Shown piece after piece: positions 17,385 through 28,991 of a stretch of DNA of 64,000 bases. This stretch comes from Desmodus rotundus (taxonomy: Eukaryota > Chordata > Mammalia > Chiroptera > Phyllostomidae): positions 148,032,583 to 148,096,582 of the forward strand of contig NC_071390.1 of NCBI RefSeq assembly GCF_022682495.2, written 5' to 3'. Both the position numbers and the translations under genes were made by a program. Each line of letters starts with the position of its first letter. The first letter of the stretch is position 1. Below the pieces are notes generated by a model. It saw only the letters and a list, made by a program, of their open reading frames with translations, did no database searches and was not told where the DNA came from.

Positions 17385-17960
17385 CTCAGGGAGCTTATGT
17401 TCTAGGGAGACAGAGGTAGAAGTGAATAGGCAGTTAAAGTACCGTTTGACGAGTGCTGCAGCAGGGGTCAGCCCACAAGGGAGGCACTGACCTCAGACTG
17501 GGGCGTGGGGTACCAGAGCTTCCCAGGAAATGGCCCTCAACCTCAGCGAAAAGGGTGGTGCAGTTAACCAGGTGTGTCAGCAGGGAGGGAGGGCGGGACA
17601 CAGGAAGCAGAAAGATGAGCGCAAAGGCTTGGAGAAGTGCAAGTCACTGTGAAGGGCAGAGGGTGCGGAGGGGACAGTCCTGGGACCGGAGCAAGCAGGT
17701 CAAACACTAGACGGTCGTGGGTGCCATGCTCAGGAATTGGGATTTCTCTCCTGAATGCAGTGAGGAGCTGTTGATGTGTTTGACGTAAGAAAATCAGAGG
17801 GTTAATATTGTTGCTGATAAAGACCACTCTGGCTGAGGTGCAGAAGGGACTGAGGGGCCTGGAGCTAGAATCAGGCAGGCAGGTCGTGAGTTGCTGTTGT
17901 CCTCTCAGTAGGAAGCTACCAGTGGCCCAAACTGGTGTGCTGGTTGCAGGGGAATGTAGC
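17385..17960 (-). mobile_element. L2 LINE fragment, antisense
   Basis: The order 'gggagcttatgttctaggga', 'aaaggcttggagaagtgcaa', 'ataaagaccactctggctga' matches the reverse complement of the L2 3' ORF and tail. It is heavily diverged and has no usable frame. Confidence 0.6.
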
Positions 17961-18169
17961 AGACCCCAGGTCATCTGCCCAAACTCTGGGACACTTGGTG
18001 ACCCAGGCAGGGGACCTCTTGGTGATCAGAAGGCAGCAAAGTCAGTTGGGTGAAGGATGCCAAGGCCGAGAAAGTGCAGCAGGGACATCAACATCCTGCG
18101 AGCTGCGGGAACGCCACACAACTAGAGCTACAGAACCAGTCTGCAGGCTCCCAGGCTCAAAACAGTGTG

Positions 18170-18290
18170 ACTCCTTCATTCATCCATTAAACACTTACTG
18201 AGCTCCTACTGTGTGCCAGGCCCTGTCTGGACTCCAGGAAAAACGAGATAAACAAGACTGATGTTCTCAAGGAGCCTGCATGCAGGAGGC
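18170..18290 (-). mobile_element. L2 3' end, antisense
   Basis: The phrases 'cattaaacacttactgagct', 'cctactgtgtgccaggccct' and 'ttctcaaggagcctgcatgc' give the reverse complement of the L2 3' terminus. Confidence 0.7.
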
Positions 18291-18311
18291 GGGGGTGGGG
18301 GGGTGGGGGGG
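18291..18311 (+). other. G-run tract, possible G-quadruplex
   Basis: The tract reads G5 T G7 T G7, immediately after the L2 fragment. It can be split into four runs of three or more G with one-base loops. Confidence 0.6.
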
Positions 18312-18344
18312 CAGTGAAAGGTAGCGAGTTTAATTTCACGGAGT

Positions 18345-19130
18345 TTCCTGGGTCTGCGGTCCGCTGCGTGTCCTTAATTCTGGAAGGTTCTCTGCTATTA
18401 CTACTTCAAACATTTGCTCTGCTCAGTTCTCACTTCTTCTGGTACTCTAGTCATGGATGTGTTATATCTTTGTAATTCTCACAGCTCTTGAATGTTCTGG
18501 ATCTTTTCTTTTTCTATCTTTCTATCTTTTTTTTTGAGGGGGGTGATTGTACTCATACTGGTTTATCTTCAAGCTCATTGGCTCTTTCCTCAGCTCTGCT
18601 GAGGGACTCCTCTGATGAACTCACAAAAGGCGCTCTTCATTTCTCTTGCTGCTTTTCCTTTTTGAGGCTCCCTTGTCTCTCGGCTTTCCCTCTCTCTGCT
18701 TACATTACCATCTGTTCCTGCATGTCATCTACTTTGTCCATTAGAGCCCTTAACAAATCAGTCACAGTTACTTTAAATTCCCTGTATGACCATTTGCAAC
18801 ATCTGTATTATATCTGCGCCTAATTTTGATGCTTTGTCTCTTCAGACTGTGTTTTCCGTGGTTTTAGACAGGACTGTGACCTCTTATTGAAACCTGGACA
18901 AGCTGTACTGGGTAATGGGAGCGCAGGTAAATCGGCCTCTCCTGCAAAGATTCACGATAACCTGGCTAGGAGCTGGCTGTGTGGAATGTTTTCTGTAGCT
19001 GTAGGCACCAGAGATCCTAGCGTCCGTGTGTTTGCTCTTTGTCTCCCCTCCTGAGTTTGGGCTTCCCTGAGTCCTCCTCTTCCGACAGCCTGTGTCGTGA
19101 AGCTCTTTCAGCTTCAACCTACTATTATTT
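18345..19130 (-). mobile_element. Old L1 (ORF1/5' part), antisense
   Basis: The order 'ctattactacttcaaacatt', 'ggtttatcttcaagctcatt', 'gctctttcctcagctctgct', 'ccatttgcaacatctgtatt', 'tattgaaacctggacaagct' is a familiar antisense L1M pattern. It is diverged, and no long frame remains on the minus strand. Confidence 0.6.
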
Positions 19131-19839
19131 TGTAGAGCTCAATGATGGAGAGGAAGGGAGAGTACTACAATCTTCCAATTAAATCTCAGTCCTTTAGTGG
19201 GTGTGTGCCTCGGTCTGTGGCCTTGTAAGCGCTCCTTCTTTGTACACGTCCCTCTAGGTGAGAAAGCACGGCCAGAGGCGGCTGGGCTGGGAGGGCTGCC
19301 CTTCCCACTGGTCCCGGGCAGAGCTCTGGCGAGGCCTTTCCCCTGACACCAGGCCTTAGTTATGGAGAATGCTCTGCTGTATTTCACAAGAGTCACTTTT
19401 CTTTACCCCAGACACAGCCATGGGTCTTTCTCAGGTCCTCACCATCAGAACTTGGTGGAGCTCCTAGAGGGAAAGTCCCAAAAAGTGTGGGGTCCCCCTA
19501 AGAGTGCAGACCCCAGGAATTTGTTATTTTCACACTAGTCCACACTCAGCCTCAGCAATTCACTAACATTACCAGTTAGGTAAGTGTTCCTACCAGTTAA
19601 GGGGTCCAGCTTCTGCTTCAGGTAATGAGCCTTGAGCTGAGACTTCCCAGATCCCCCTGTCTCGGCAGCTTTCAGGGGATGGTTTGCCCATCAACATCAG
19701 TTCCCTAATGTGTCCCAAAAACGTTACTGATTTTGTTTGTCCAGGTGTTTCTTGTTGTGAAGACAGAAGTGACAACTTCCAAGCCCTGCTAGTGTTGGAG
19801 CTGCAATAGAAAGCCAGTAAAAACTTCCTTTCAGATGAG
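19131..19839. other. Intergenic sequence, unassigned
   Basis: There is no gene or named repeat that I can support in this stretch. Confidence 0.5.
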
Positions 19840-20185
19840 AATAAGGGCTAGAGAGCTGACTGGGGAGGTGGGGGAGAGCTACTGCGAGGTCATGAGAAGC
19901 CTGTCTGGGGAGCCGGCCTGGGGAAGGACTGAAGAGTGAGGAGGGGCCAGCTTCAGGAATATCTAGCAGGGGGCATTCTGGCATTGGAAATGGCAGGTGT
20001 AAGTTCCTGGTGCTGAAAGAGGGGCCCGAATGGCCACAGCACGGGGAAAGGGTGTACAGAGGGAGAAGGTGAGATGCGGGAGACTTCAGGGCTGAGGACC
20101 GCGGGGCTTTATTCTAATTGCGGAGGGAAACCATTAAGCAAGGGAGTGATGGGCTATTGGTTACTCTTGCAAGTGGTCCCTCTGT
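19840..20185 (-). mobile_element. L2 LINE fragment, antisense
   Basis: The phrases 'ggggctttattctaattgcg' and 'gaaaccattaagcaagggag' followed by 'tgatgggctat' follow the reverse complement of an L2 ORF2 3' segment. Boundaries are approximate. Confidence 0.5.
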
Positions 20186-20529
20186 CTAGGGAGTCTGTAT
20201 GTCCGGGTTTGCCCAGGCACACTCCTGGTTTGTGCCTTTTGCCTGGCATAATTATTTATAGTGCCTCCTTTTGCTTTCAGAAGTGTGCTGGTTCAGACAC
20301 CAAATCACAAGATCCCCCTGACTCTGGCCATAGTAAGGAGAAGGTGCGGGGGCGTTCATCATGGAAGCTGTGAGGTCAGTTGGAAGTGAGTGCAGTGATG
20401 TGGACAAGTCATGAGGGGGCCCCCCGGACAGGATGGATGGTGGCTGAGGAGCTGGAGGGAACCGGCACCCTTGGGATGCGTCTTAGCGTTGTTTCTCTTC
20501 CATTCCCATACCCGTCTCCCAGAGTCAAG

Positions 20530-21030
20530 TCTCTTCATCTTTTGCCTGAATTCCAGATCTCCCCTCCATTCCCATTAGCATTGGCACTGGGCACCGCCTG
20601 CAGTCCCACAGCCTGCGTGGACAGAAAAGTCCCAAGCTCGGCAAACACTACCTTCAACTCCACTTCTTTATTTCCCACACAGAACGTCACACTACTCCTT
20701 CGACACAATTCCATCCTCTGGGTCACTCCAAGCCTTCTGCCTGGGGTCCCCTCCTGCCTTCTCTGACAAGTCAAATTCTCCTCTCTCTCTAGGGAACTTA
20801 CGTGGCCCGTCCTCAGGGGAACCCTTCCTCTAGCCGTCATTCCCTGCTCTGAATACCCAAGATCCTCACGTGTTGCCTCTTTTAAGGCCCTTATATATTA
20901 TTCCGTCTTATAAAACAGTCATTCGTGTATTTGACTTTCACCTCTCGACCAACTTATAAACTTTTGAAGGAAAGAATGATGTTTTCCTGATCTTAAATCT
21001 TGCCGAGAGCTTGGCACATCACAAACAGCT
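20530..21030 (+). mobile_element. L2/CR1-like LINE 3' part, sense
   Basis: A pyrimidine-rich, codon-depleted stretch ends in 'aaacttttgaaggaaagaat' and 'cttgccgagagcttggcaca', which resembles the tail of L2-type LINEs. L2 versus a related CR1 family cannot be decided by eye. Confidence 0.45.
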
Positions 21031-21234
21031 CGATACTTTGTGGAGCCGAATATATGGGGCAGAGTGGAAGGCTGCTACAGGTTTGTTGGTTTGACCCTGC
21101 AGGGTTACACCAAGCTTCACTCAAAAGCAGGAATGAGATCCATGCTGGGCGGAGCAGCCGGGCCTGGCCCCAGGTTCACCCTGGAATTTAGGACTAGAGA
21201 TGGGAGAACAAGTACAGGAAACAGACTCTTTAAC

Positions 21235-21425
21235 TGAAGGCTCACCACTTGCTAGCTGTGTGCTTTGGGCAACTCATTTAACCTCTCTTTGTCTCAGGTT
21301 TCTCATCTGAAAAGCAAAGGCAACAATAAAACCTGACCAGGGGTGCTGGGCAGGTCACGTGAGATCTCAGCACAAAGTCTGGCACGCAGGACGTGCTCCG
21401 TGAGTGTAGTCTTCATCAATCAAGA
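21235..21425 (+). repeat. MIR SINE, sense
   Basis: The phrases 'cttgctagctgtgtgctttg', 'ggcaactcatttaacctctc' and 'tttctcatctgaaaagcaaa' are the MIR core in sense orientation, with the expected tail toward 21410. Confidence 0.75.
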
Positions 21426-21539
21426 GTCTGACGCAGCTGGAAGCCACAGGGAAATCATGCCTGAAGACGCCGATGGGCTTTGACCGTTTCATTAAGTATT
21501 TATTAACACCGAACCTGGAGAGGGTGGGGTGGAGCCAGG

Positions 21540-22090
21540 CACTGCTGGGTGGAGTGAGAAAGGACTTGCCACCTCTGCAGAGCAATTCACCAAGAACCTT
21601 CAAAACGCTCACGTTGTTTGACTCGGTAATTCTACATCTGGGGAATCTGTATTCATGGAAAATCCGTAATGCAGAAAAAGCTTACTCCAACAATGTTAAT
21701 CCCAGAATCGTTCATAATAACAGAATATTGGAATCGAGCAAATGTTATATAAGGAAATGCTTAAGAAAAGTTTGGCTTGCTATCAAACAAGATGTGTGGT
21801 GTAGTTATGAAAAGCACATTTACAAAGCTCTCTTAATGACTGGGGAAATGTTTATAATGTTAAGTGACGAAGGTGGGCTACGAACGTTTCACGTAAACAA
21901 ACAGCTGTGTAAAAAAGCATGTGCACGTGAAGAGTGTAAATATACTAATGTGTGAACATTGGGTTATCCCCAAGTGAGGAGATGATGGACAGCTTTGATT
22001 TTCCTTGTTTGACAGGCTCTGAAATGAGAATATACTACTTTTCTAAAGAGAAAGAAAAATCATGCTATTAAAACACATTTGAAAACGGTG
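21540..22090 (+). mobile_element. Old L1M ORF2 end and 3' UTR, sense
   Basis: The phrases 'gaatcgttcataataacaga', 'aatgtttataatgttaagtg' and 'aaagcatgtgcacgtgaaga' match the general order of an L1M/L1ME 3' end. The 161-codon open frame at 21473-21955 runs through it and does not read as L1 protein, so it is not a gene. Confidence 0.5.
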
Positions 22091-22129
22091 GGTTGCTATT
22101 CCAGAACATGTCCAATGTCACACGTATGT

Positions 22130-22240
22130 GATGACACCCGTCTGTGACTTCTGAGATGTGCCATCTGGAGCCCCTCCGGACCTCAGTGGTCTCACCTGTG
22201 AAATGGGGATACTAATCTTCACCTGTCAGAAGTCAGGTGC
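22130..22240 (+). repeat. MIR SINE fragment, sense
   Basis: The phrases 'gacctcagtggtctcacctg' and 'tgaaatggggatactaatct' are the central MIR block, truncated on both sides. Confidence 0.6.
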
Positions 22241-23059
22241 CCAAATCTGGTGCTGTCGGACAGGTTTTCCAGCCCCGATGCCTTTTGGGCTCTGATGACC
22301 GCACAGGAGCCTCCTCGGTGAGGCCCCTTTTCTCAGCGTGTGGACGCACATGCTCAGAATGGGCTGACCAGAGGAACAGGAGGGAGGAGGTAGCGTGCTT
22401 CTCCGCCTCACAGCACTGAGCCGGTGACAGTAGAGGACTTTGTCAAGGGCCACGGCTGCCCTGAGCCTGACCAGGCCTGCCGGAGGCAACAACCTGGACA
22501 GGCTATGGCCCTGCCAGCTCTCCTTCACCTCAGGGCCATGGTGCTGGCCTCAGGGCTTCTGAGACAGAGGACATGTCTTCAGTTGTCCCCTCTAGAATAT
22601 TTAAGGTGCAAAGAGCCCCAGGAGCAGAATTCCATGTCTTTTCCTCCTCCCTTCTCCCCCACTTGTAGGAATCAGAGGAGCATTTTTTGTTCTGAAAACT
22701 CCATCTAGGGACCAATATATTGTCCACTTCGAGCCTGGTGGGATGGACAGGCTGTCCCAGGGCAGACACCCACTTGTAGTCTTCTACCTTGAATTAGCAG
22801 AGCAGACACATGAGTAACTTTCAGTCACGTGATCCTGTGAGGGGACTAATCTTGAGTAACGTCCTTACCAAGCTGCACCTCAGCTGTGAGGGCCCAGGAG
22901 TCCCCCTGCAGCATCAGGTGAATTCAATGAGATGGTTCAGGCAGATGTGTTCGGAGTCCCATGGCCAGGGCCTCGCGCCCCACCTCTTCCCAGGGGTGTG
23001 GTGGGAAAACACCCACCACTTTAAGGGCCAGTGTCCCCACTTATAACACGAGACCCACG
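22241..23059. other. Intergenic sequence, unassigned
   Basis: I see no gene. The last ~60 bases before 23060 may be the left part of a MIR that continues after the SINE at 23060-23260. Confidence 0.5.
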
Positions 23060-23260
23060 CCCTGGCCAGTGTGACTCAGTTGGTCAGAGTGTCATCACGG
23101 GTTTGGTTCCAGGCTCCCAGTCAGGGCCCATGCCTGTGCTGCAGGCAGAACATCGTTGTTTCCTTCCTCTCTCTCTCCCTCCCTTCCCCTTTCTCTAAAA
23201 TCAATAAACATATCCTTGGGTGAGGATTTAAAACAAAAAGCCTGCTCTTTAAAAAAAAAA
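23060..23260 (+). mobile_element. VES-type bat SINE, diverged
   Basis: The tRNA-like head is 'ccctggccagtgtgactcag', the box-B-like segment is 'gggtttggttccaggctccc', the middle is 'cagtcagggcccatgcctgt', and the tail is TCTCTCTCTCCCTCCC followed by an A-run ending at 23260. It is an older copy with several changes in box B. Confidence 0.85.
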
Positions 23261-23345
23261 TGAGAATCACAGGGTCAGGTGAGGACTGAATGAGGTAATC
23301 CACGGACCACGCGTCAGTGTCTGGCAGGTAGCGAGGGCTCGGCAA
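23261..23345 (+). repeat. MIR SINE 3' fragment, split by the SINE
   Basis: The phrases 'gtgaggactgaatgaggtaa' and 'cagtgtctggcaggtagcga' are the MIR 3' part. Its left half probably lies before 23060, which would date the SINE insertion after the MIR. Confidence 0.5.
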
Positions 23346-23519
23346 ACGGGAAATGGCCAGCTCTTTTGTTATGAAGCTCTCCTTTGGGCTCAGCACCCTT
23401 GTGGGCATTGAGGGGGATACAAAAGGTTAAACCACAGCCCTCCCTCCAGTGAGGGCAGTAGGAATACCCCAGGAGACAGTTAAACAGCTAAGCAGGTGGT
23501 TAAATGCAAGAGCGACTGG

Positions 23520-23700
23520 GAGGCAGCAGTGCTATTTATAAGAGCAACTTGCTGGAAGCAACCCAAATGCCCGGCCATCCTGCAGTGACTAAGCAAAGCT
23601 GAAACTCCGTGACACGACAGCCCACTGCAGAGCCCTTGAGAAGGCAGGCACGCCGCAGATGCCCATACATGGACATGTGCCTCCGGAATGAGCGTTTCCA
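23520..23700 (+). mobile_element. Old L1-like fragment, weak
   Basis: The phrases 'ctatttataagagcaacttg' and 'aagcaacccaaatgcccggc' recall the ORF2-end segment of old L1 elements. Support is weak. Confidence 0.3.
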
Positions 23701-24589
23701 GAGGGAAATCGCAGGGTGGCATGAGCACTGTGTGTGCCGTGCGGGGGAAATGTAGGTGGAATCAACTTGGGAACGGCAGTAGTTTAACGTGCAATGCTAG
23801 TCAGTTATTTTTGCCCCAGATCGGTTGCTTCAAAAAGAGAATGGTACAACAAGGAAGCGTTGGCATTCAGAACGGGAGTGCGGTGTGGGATAGAGCACTG
23901 AGGAAGGCTTCTCAGGGAGGACGGTGGTTTGAGCAGGCGCTGATGCACTTGTGGATTTGAATAAACGAATAAACGAGCATAGTTGCCCCAACTGGACAAC
24001 TTGGGTTCCCCTCCCTCACTGGTCTCTGTCCAAAGAGTGTGAGTTAAGCGCTATTAAGGGCAGGGGGAGCGGTGGGTGTGGGTGAGCACGGGAGGGGGGG
24101 GCCCACCCTTCCCCGAGGGGGGCCAGGGGAGTAGAGGGACAGCTGCTCGTACTGGAGCACCATGGCTTGCCTGTGCTGGTTGCCGGACTCTCCTCCAGGT
24201 TCTCACCTGCAGCCTGTCCAGATACCTACTCATGACGGGGGCCGGGGCCCGAGTGTGGCCAGGATCTTGATTGGCCAGCTCTCTCTTGGCTGGACAGTTT
24301 GCATTCATGAAGACACACATGAGTCTGCAAATAGGGTCTCAGAGACACCAAAATGAGAGCCTGGTAATAGTTGAGGAGATGCTCCTCCATCTTTGCAGAC
24401 CGGGGGAATGTTGCTGACCATACCCACCGCACCCTGCTGCAAACCAGGAACAGAGTCCCCAGGTCATTTCTGGGCTCTGGCTTTCCTTTCATTTATGGGG
24501 TGAGTCTCCTGGCTGTTGTTTGGGTTGGCCAGCCCTTAGGAACCAGCTATAGGATCTGACTTCTGTCCCCCTACAGTGAACCAAAAGGC
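23701..24589. other. Intergenic sequence, unassigned
   Basis: There is no gene or named repeat. A G- and C-rich stretch at about 24090-24130 has complementary G-run and C-run arms. Confidence 0.5.
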
Positions 24590-24785
24590 ATCATGGGAGG
24601 ATGTCACATCTGACAGATGTGGGTTTGAATCTGACCTCTGCCACTTAACTGTGAGCCTCCAGTAAGTCATCTATAAAATGGTAGGGTGGTGGGCAGTTAC
24701 ACCTCCCTCCAGGGTTTAAGGATTAGGGATGATGTATGCAAACGTTTGCAAGGATTAGAGGCTCAGTGAGTGATGAGCATCGCCC
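24590..24785 (+). repeat. MIR SINE, sense
   Basis: The phrases 'gatgtgggtttgaatctgac', 'ctctgccacttaactgtgag' and 'gtcatctataaaatggtagg' are the MIR tRNA-derived and core regions in order. Confidence 0.75.
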
Positions 24786-25059
24786 TATTCTTCCTACAGA
24801 AAATGTGCCCATGGCAGAAGAATTTCCACTATTGTGAGACAACCATACACCAGAGACACAAACCTGGGGCATGAACATGACCTTGTCCCCATCCCTCACT
24901 CTCTCCCCTCCTCTGCCCAAATATGGGGCTTCCAGGCTCACCCCAGGTCAGAGGCAGTTTATGCATCAGAAATGGGGTCCCTCTGCCAGCAGGTAAGGGT
25001 GGTGGTCAGGACAGGTAAGAGGGACAGTTGCTACTGAAGCCTAGGTGGCTTCTAAATGC

Positions 25060-25860
25060 CTTCTAGAATTCCCACAGGAATTAGCCACCTAAAGCATAAG
25101 AAATATATACTTGGTTTCTGACACAGAGCTCTTAAAACCCTTGGAATATTCTGAGAGATGGTGGGGATAGGAACATCTTTTGTTCTGTTTGGTCTTTGTC
25201 CCCGGTTCATCACACAAAGCGCCTACATCTCTTGGCGTTTCCTGGGTGAGAGGTGCATCTTGTCATAATGAGGCCACTGTGGGTAGGCCCTAGAAAGCTT
25301 CAGGATGGGGCAGGTCACCAGAAACCAAACCTTAATTGAAAGCTCAGAACACTCAGCCCATCCCCAACCTCTGGGGAGGGGAGAAGAGCTGGAGATTGAG
25401 TTAATAATCAGTCATGTCAACATGATGAAGCCTCCATAAGAATCCCAACAGCACGCACAGGGTTTAGTGAGCTCCCGGGCTGGTGAAAACACCCCACGCT
25501 GGTATGGTGCTGCCCCGACGCCGTGCACTCGGGGCCCTTCCTGACCTCACCCAAGGTATCTCTTTATTTGGATGTTCATTTGTAACCTTTAGCATATCCT
25601 TAGAGTAAACTGGTAAATGTAAATTAAGTGTGTTCTGAGTTCTGTGAGGAATGCTAGCAAATTATCATGGGGATCTCGATTTGTAGCAGGTCAGTTAGAA
25701 ATACAGGAGGCTCCGGACTCGTGCCTGGCGTTGGAAGTGGTCCCCATCTTGCGAGGACAAGCCCGTCCTGAGGGTCTGCCCTGATTGTGAGCAGCCAGTG
25801 TCAGAAATGAGTTAAACTGTTGACCATTCAGTGTGTGCGGAGGTCAGAGAATTGGGGCAT
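25060..25860 (+). mobile_element. ERV-type solo LTR (family not assigned)
   Basis: The order 'atgatgaagcctccataaga', 'gctcccgggctggtgaaaac', 'gagttctgtgaggaatgcta', 'gatttgtagcaggtcagtta', 'gtgcctggcgttggaagtgg' is that of a known mammalian ERV LTR with the 'AAGCCTCCATAA' block. I cannot name the subfamily, and the outer ends are approximate. No internal coding region accompanies it. Confidence 0.6.
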
Positions 25861-26734
25861 TGAAAAATACCCCACCACCTAAACTTTCCCAGTAACCGGG
25901 AGTCCCCAGGATATGAGGGCGCTGCCACAAGCACACATGTGACTGAATGGCCCTGGTGGGTCCTCTGAGAACCTCCCTGAAGATATACACGGGCCTGTAT
26001 CCCACTTTAGAAGGTCCCAGGCCCATCTTTGCCTGGGGGCCAAGGTCACTGGGCACTTCAGGGAGTCCCAACAAGTCAGAATGCTTCTACATGTTGTTTT
26101 TCTAAATTTTAACTCTTAATTCACCAATATTGCTGATTCATGAAAAGATCCTAGATTGTGTACATGTTGTGCTACTATTTCAGGTTTTCAAAGGACAAAA
26201 TATTACTTTTAATCTTGTCTTAAACAGGAACACAATCTTTAAATGGGAGTTCTAGTTCCTTCTTGTTTTCCTTAAGACATGCCAGCAAGACTCAAGCATT
26301 GCTCACTGCTTGTTGCACTGGACAGCCACACCGGCATCAGACAGACCACCAAGCAAAGGAAAATATGATGAAAAATAAATTTTCAGCAAGATATGCAGCC
26401 CAGTATTGCAGTATCTTCTTTGTTCTCCTCTCTGTTCTGCACCGCGCCCCCCACCCCAACCAGGGCATTTCCCTGTGACTTCCCCTCACATTGTCTCAGA
26501 TACCACAAATCCATGTTGTCCAAAAGTAAATGCCTGGTTTCTCCCCAGCCCTGGCTGCCAGACCCACCTGACCCATCCCAGGGTTCCAGACCCATGAACG
26601 GCATGACACCTGTCCTTGAAATGATACAAACCAGAAAATGAAGTCATCTTTATCATTGCCTTTATTTTTGCCACCCAAACCAACCCATCGCCAAGTGCCA
26701 ACCATTTCACTTCCTATATATCTCTAAATCCACC
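25861..26734. other. Intergenic sequence, unassigned
   Basis: I see no gene or named repeat. The overlapping short open frames at 26383-26641 are on both strands and have no recognisable domain. Confidence 0.5.
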
Positions 26735-27400
26735 CACTTCTTACCACCTTCAGTGCCACCACCTGAGTCCAGGCTGCCTTTATCTCTTACCTGGATGATG
26801 GTGGTAGCCGCCTCTTTTGGGTCCAGTTCAATTCTCTTCCCATCTAATCCCCACACTGCATCTGTAACGATCTTTCCCAAATGCAGGGCTGATCTTAGCA
26901 CGCCCTGCTTAAAAACCTCTAATAGCTTCCCATTGCTCCTAAAACACAAAGCAATTCTCTAACAAGCCTACAAGGCCCCCATTCAAACGCGCCTCATTCT
27001 GTGCACTCTGTCCACACTGGCTTCTTTAATTCTCCCCGTGCTCCGGAAGCCCTCTGAAACAGGCCTTTGTGCATGCTATTCCCTCCGTCTAAAATGATCA
27101 AATGCCACCACAACCACCCCTTCATCTAGCCAGCCCTGCGTGGCCTTCGGATCTCTGTTCAAGCATCATTTCCCCCAAAACCTTCTCTGACTACCCAGCC
27201 TAGATGGCTCCTTTGTAACAAATTCCACTTTAACCTATTCCCTCCCTTCCTCTGAACATGTACCTCACTTTACACTGTATATTATTAACGTGATGGCTTG
27301 ATTGATTTCTCTGCTCATTATTGAAATCCCAGCCTCTTAACCAGCACCTAACTAATAGTAGATTCTTAACAAATATTGATTGACTGATTGATTGATTGAT
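26735..27400 (+). mobile_element. L2 LINE, ORF2 3' part and tail, sense
   Basis: The pattern 'tcttacctggatgatggtgg', 'cctctaatagcttcccattg', 'caagcctacaaggcccccat', 'ctggcttctttaattctccc', 'caggcctttgtgcatgctat', 'ttctctgactacccagccta' follows the L2 ORF2 end. It finishes in a (GATT)n tail at 27376-27400, as L2 3' ends do. It is the longest L2 in the window and its frame is broken. Confidence 0.8.
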
Positions 27401-27891
27401 TAAATGAGCAAATGGGTAAGTTAAAATATTGGGGCCTTGATGCATATTTTGACATTATAAGATTTATAATGTCACAAAATAGGACAAGACCACAAGTTCC
27501 ACATATCCACAGAAATAGGGTAATATCAGAGGAATGGGGTATTGCAAAGCTAGGAATAACAAATAGGAAAGCCGTCACACACATGTGTGATTGGTTATTC
27601 AAAGTCAGTCTCCTAGAGGAGAGGTCATAGACTGAGAGAGGAGTCGGGTCCAAAGGCTTTGAGAATCAGTCCAATTTGGAGAGTAAACCTCTGATACAGA
27701 AGGGCTCCTGAAGTGGCTTGGAAGAGTGCCGGAGGCATTTTTGGTTATCACAAGTTCAGAAAGGGTCCTACTGGTATTCATTCGGAGAACCAGGAAAACT
27801 AAAAGTGCTTCATTATTTGGTCAATCCCATGCAACCAAAATTTTCTTGCTCTAATGCCAATATCACCTCTGTTTATAATATACTGAAGGAA
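27401..27891. other. Intergenic sequence with possible hAT fragment
   Basis: At 27740-27870 the words 'gcatttttggttatcacaag' and 'atgccaatatcacctctgtt' weakly resemble an antisense MER20-like hAT element. The rest is unassigned. Confidence 0.3.
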
Positions 27892-28110
27892 CCCTGGCTG
27901 GTGTAGCTCAGTGGATTGAGTGCTGGCCTGCGAAGCAAAGGGTCACTGGTTTGATTCCCAGTCAGGGCACATGCCTGGATTGCGGGCCAGATCCCCAGTA
28001 GGAGGCACGTGAGAGGCAACCACACATTGACATTTCTCTCCCTCTCTTTCTCCCTCCCTTCCCCTCTGTCTAAAAATAAAATAAATAAACAAAATCTTTA
28101 AAAAAAAGAA
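27892..28110 (+). mobile_element. VES bat SINE, well preserved
   Basis: This copy has the full layout. Box A is TAGCTCAGTGG (27904-27914) and box B is GGTTTGATTCC (27948-27958), making an internal RNA polymerase III promoter inherited from a tRNA. The conserved 'cagtcagggcacatgcctgg' block follows, then 'gaggcaaccacacattgaca', a CT-rich segment and an A-rich tail. The low divergence and family identity are the best evidence that the source is a bat. Clear target duplications were not found. Confidence 0.93.
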
Positions 28111-28991
28111 ATAAGGAAATTTGGGGTGGAGGGCATAATAAAATATATATTCCCCCAAAGCCCCGCAATTCTAAGGAACTGAGATCTCAATACCATGAAA
28201 AGAGGAAATCACTGTCTAGTATGATACAGGGAACAAAGCAGTGCTATCAACAGCTGCATCATCCAGGGTCATCATCCAGGGTGTAGCAGTCCTGGTGCCA
28301 AAACAAAGCAGGACCCTCAGAGACTGGAGTATGGCTGGCACACATATAGGTACACACACACACCCACATGCACACACATGAATGGACTCTAGCTGGCAAG
28401 CGAGAACTCACATGTGGATGGATTGCTAGGACACACAGGTGGACGCACTGTACCTGGCAAAGGAGGTGGTGTGGATGGGGGGATCCTAGACAAGAATGCC
28501 AGTCCTCACTTTCCCTGCCTTGGCTTCTCTCAATGGAAATTTGAAGGCTCAGAGCTGGGTCTCAAGGAGCCACCAACAGGATAGATGCAGATCACCAACT
28601 TCAGCTCCCCAGGCTGGGCTCCCCTCTTACTGGTTCTTTGGGTATGAGGCCCACTCTGAGCAGTGGGAGCACAATCAGTACTGGCTTCACTGCTCCATCT
28701 TGCATGGACAGACAGTTTACTGATGCACCAGGATTCTATGTTGTATGGGCTGTCTAAGCTGACCATTTTTCTCTGATTTATGGTGAATTCCAAACCAAAA
28801 TAGACCCAGTACACTTCTTACATCATCTTTCCAAGGTGAGATAATTACAAATGATATTCTTTAGAAAAGCTGACTCTGGCTTTCCCTTACCTGCTTCTTC
28901 TCAAGATCACCTGGTCGTGAATAGAACTGCTAAGAAGTCCCCAACCCATCTGCTCACATCTAATAGAAACTTACAGTGATTCATTGAACTA
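28111..28991. other. Intergenic sequence with short CA repeat
   Basis: A (CA)n-like tract lies at 28351-28364 and continues interrupted to 28380. I recognise no gene or named repeat. Confidence 0.5.

Noticed and set aside
21473..21955. 160-residue open frame on the plus strand
   Set aside because: It lies mostly within an old L1M 3' end and is not the L1 frame.
23060..23260. CRISPR-like or other direct-repeat array suggested by several similar copies across the window
   Set aside because: The similar copies are dispersed SINEs on both strands. There is no regular repeat-spacer pattern anywhere.
27892..27965. tRNA gene suggested by box A and box B
   Set aside because: The tRNA-like head belongs to a SINE. 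The acceptor and anticodon stems do not close as in a functional tRNA, and the SINE body and tail follow directly.
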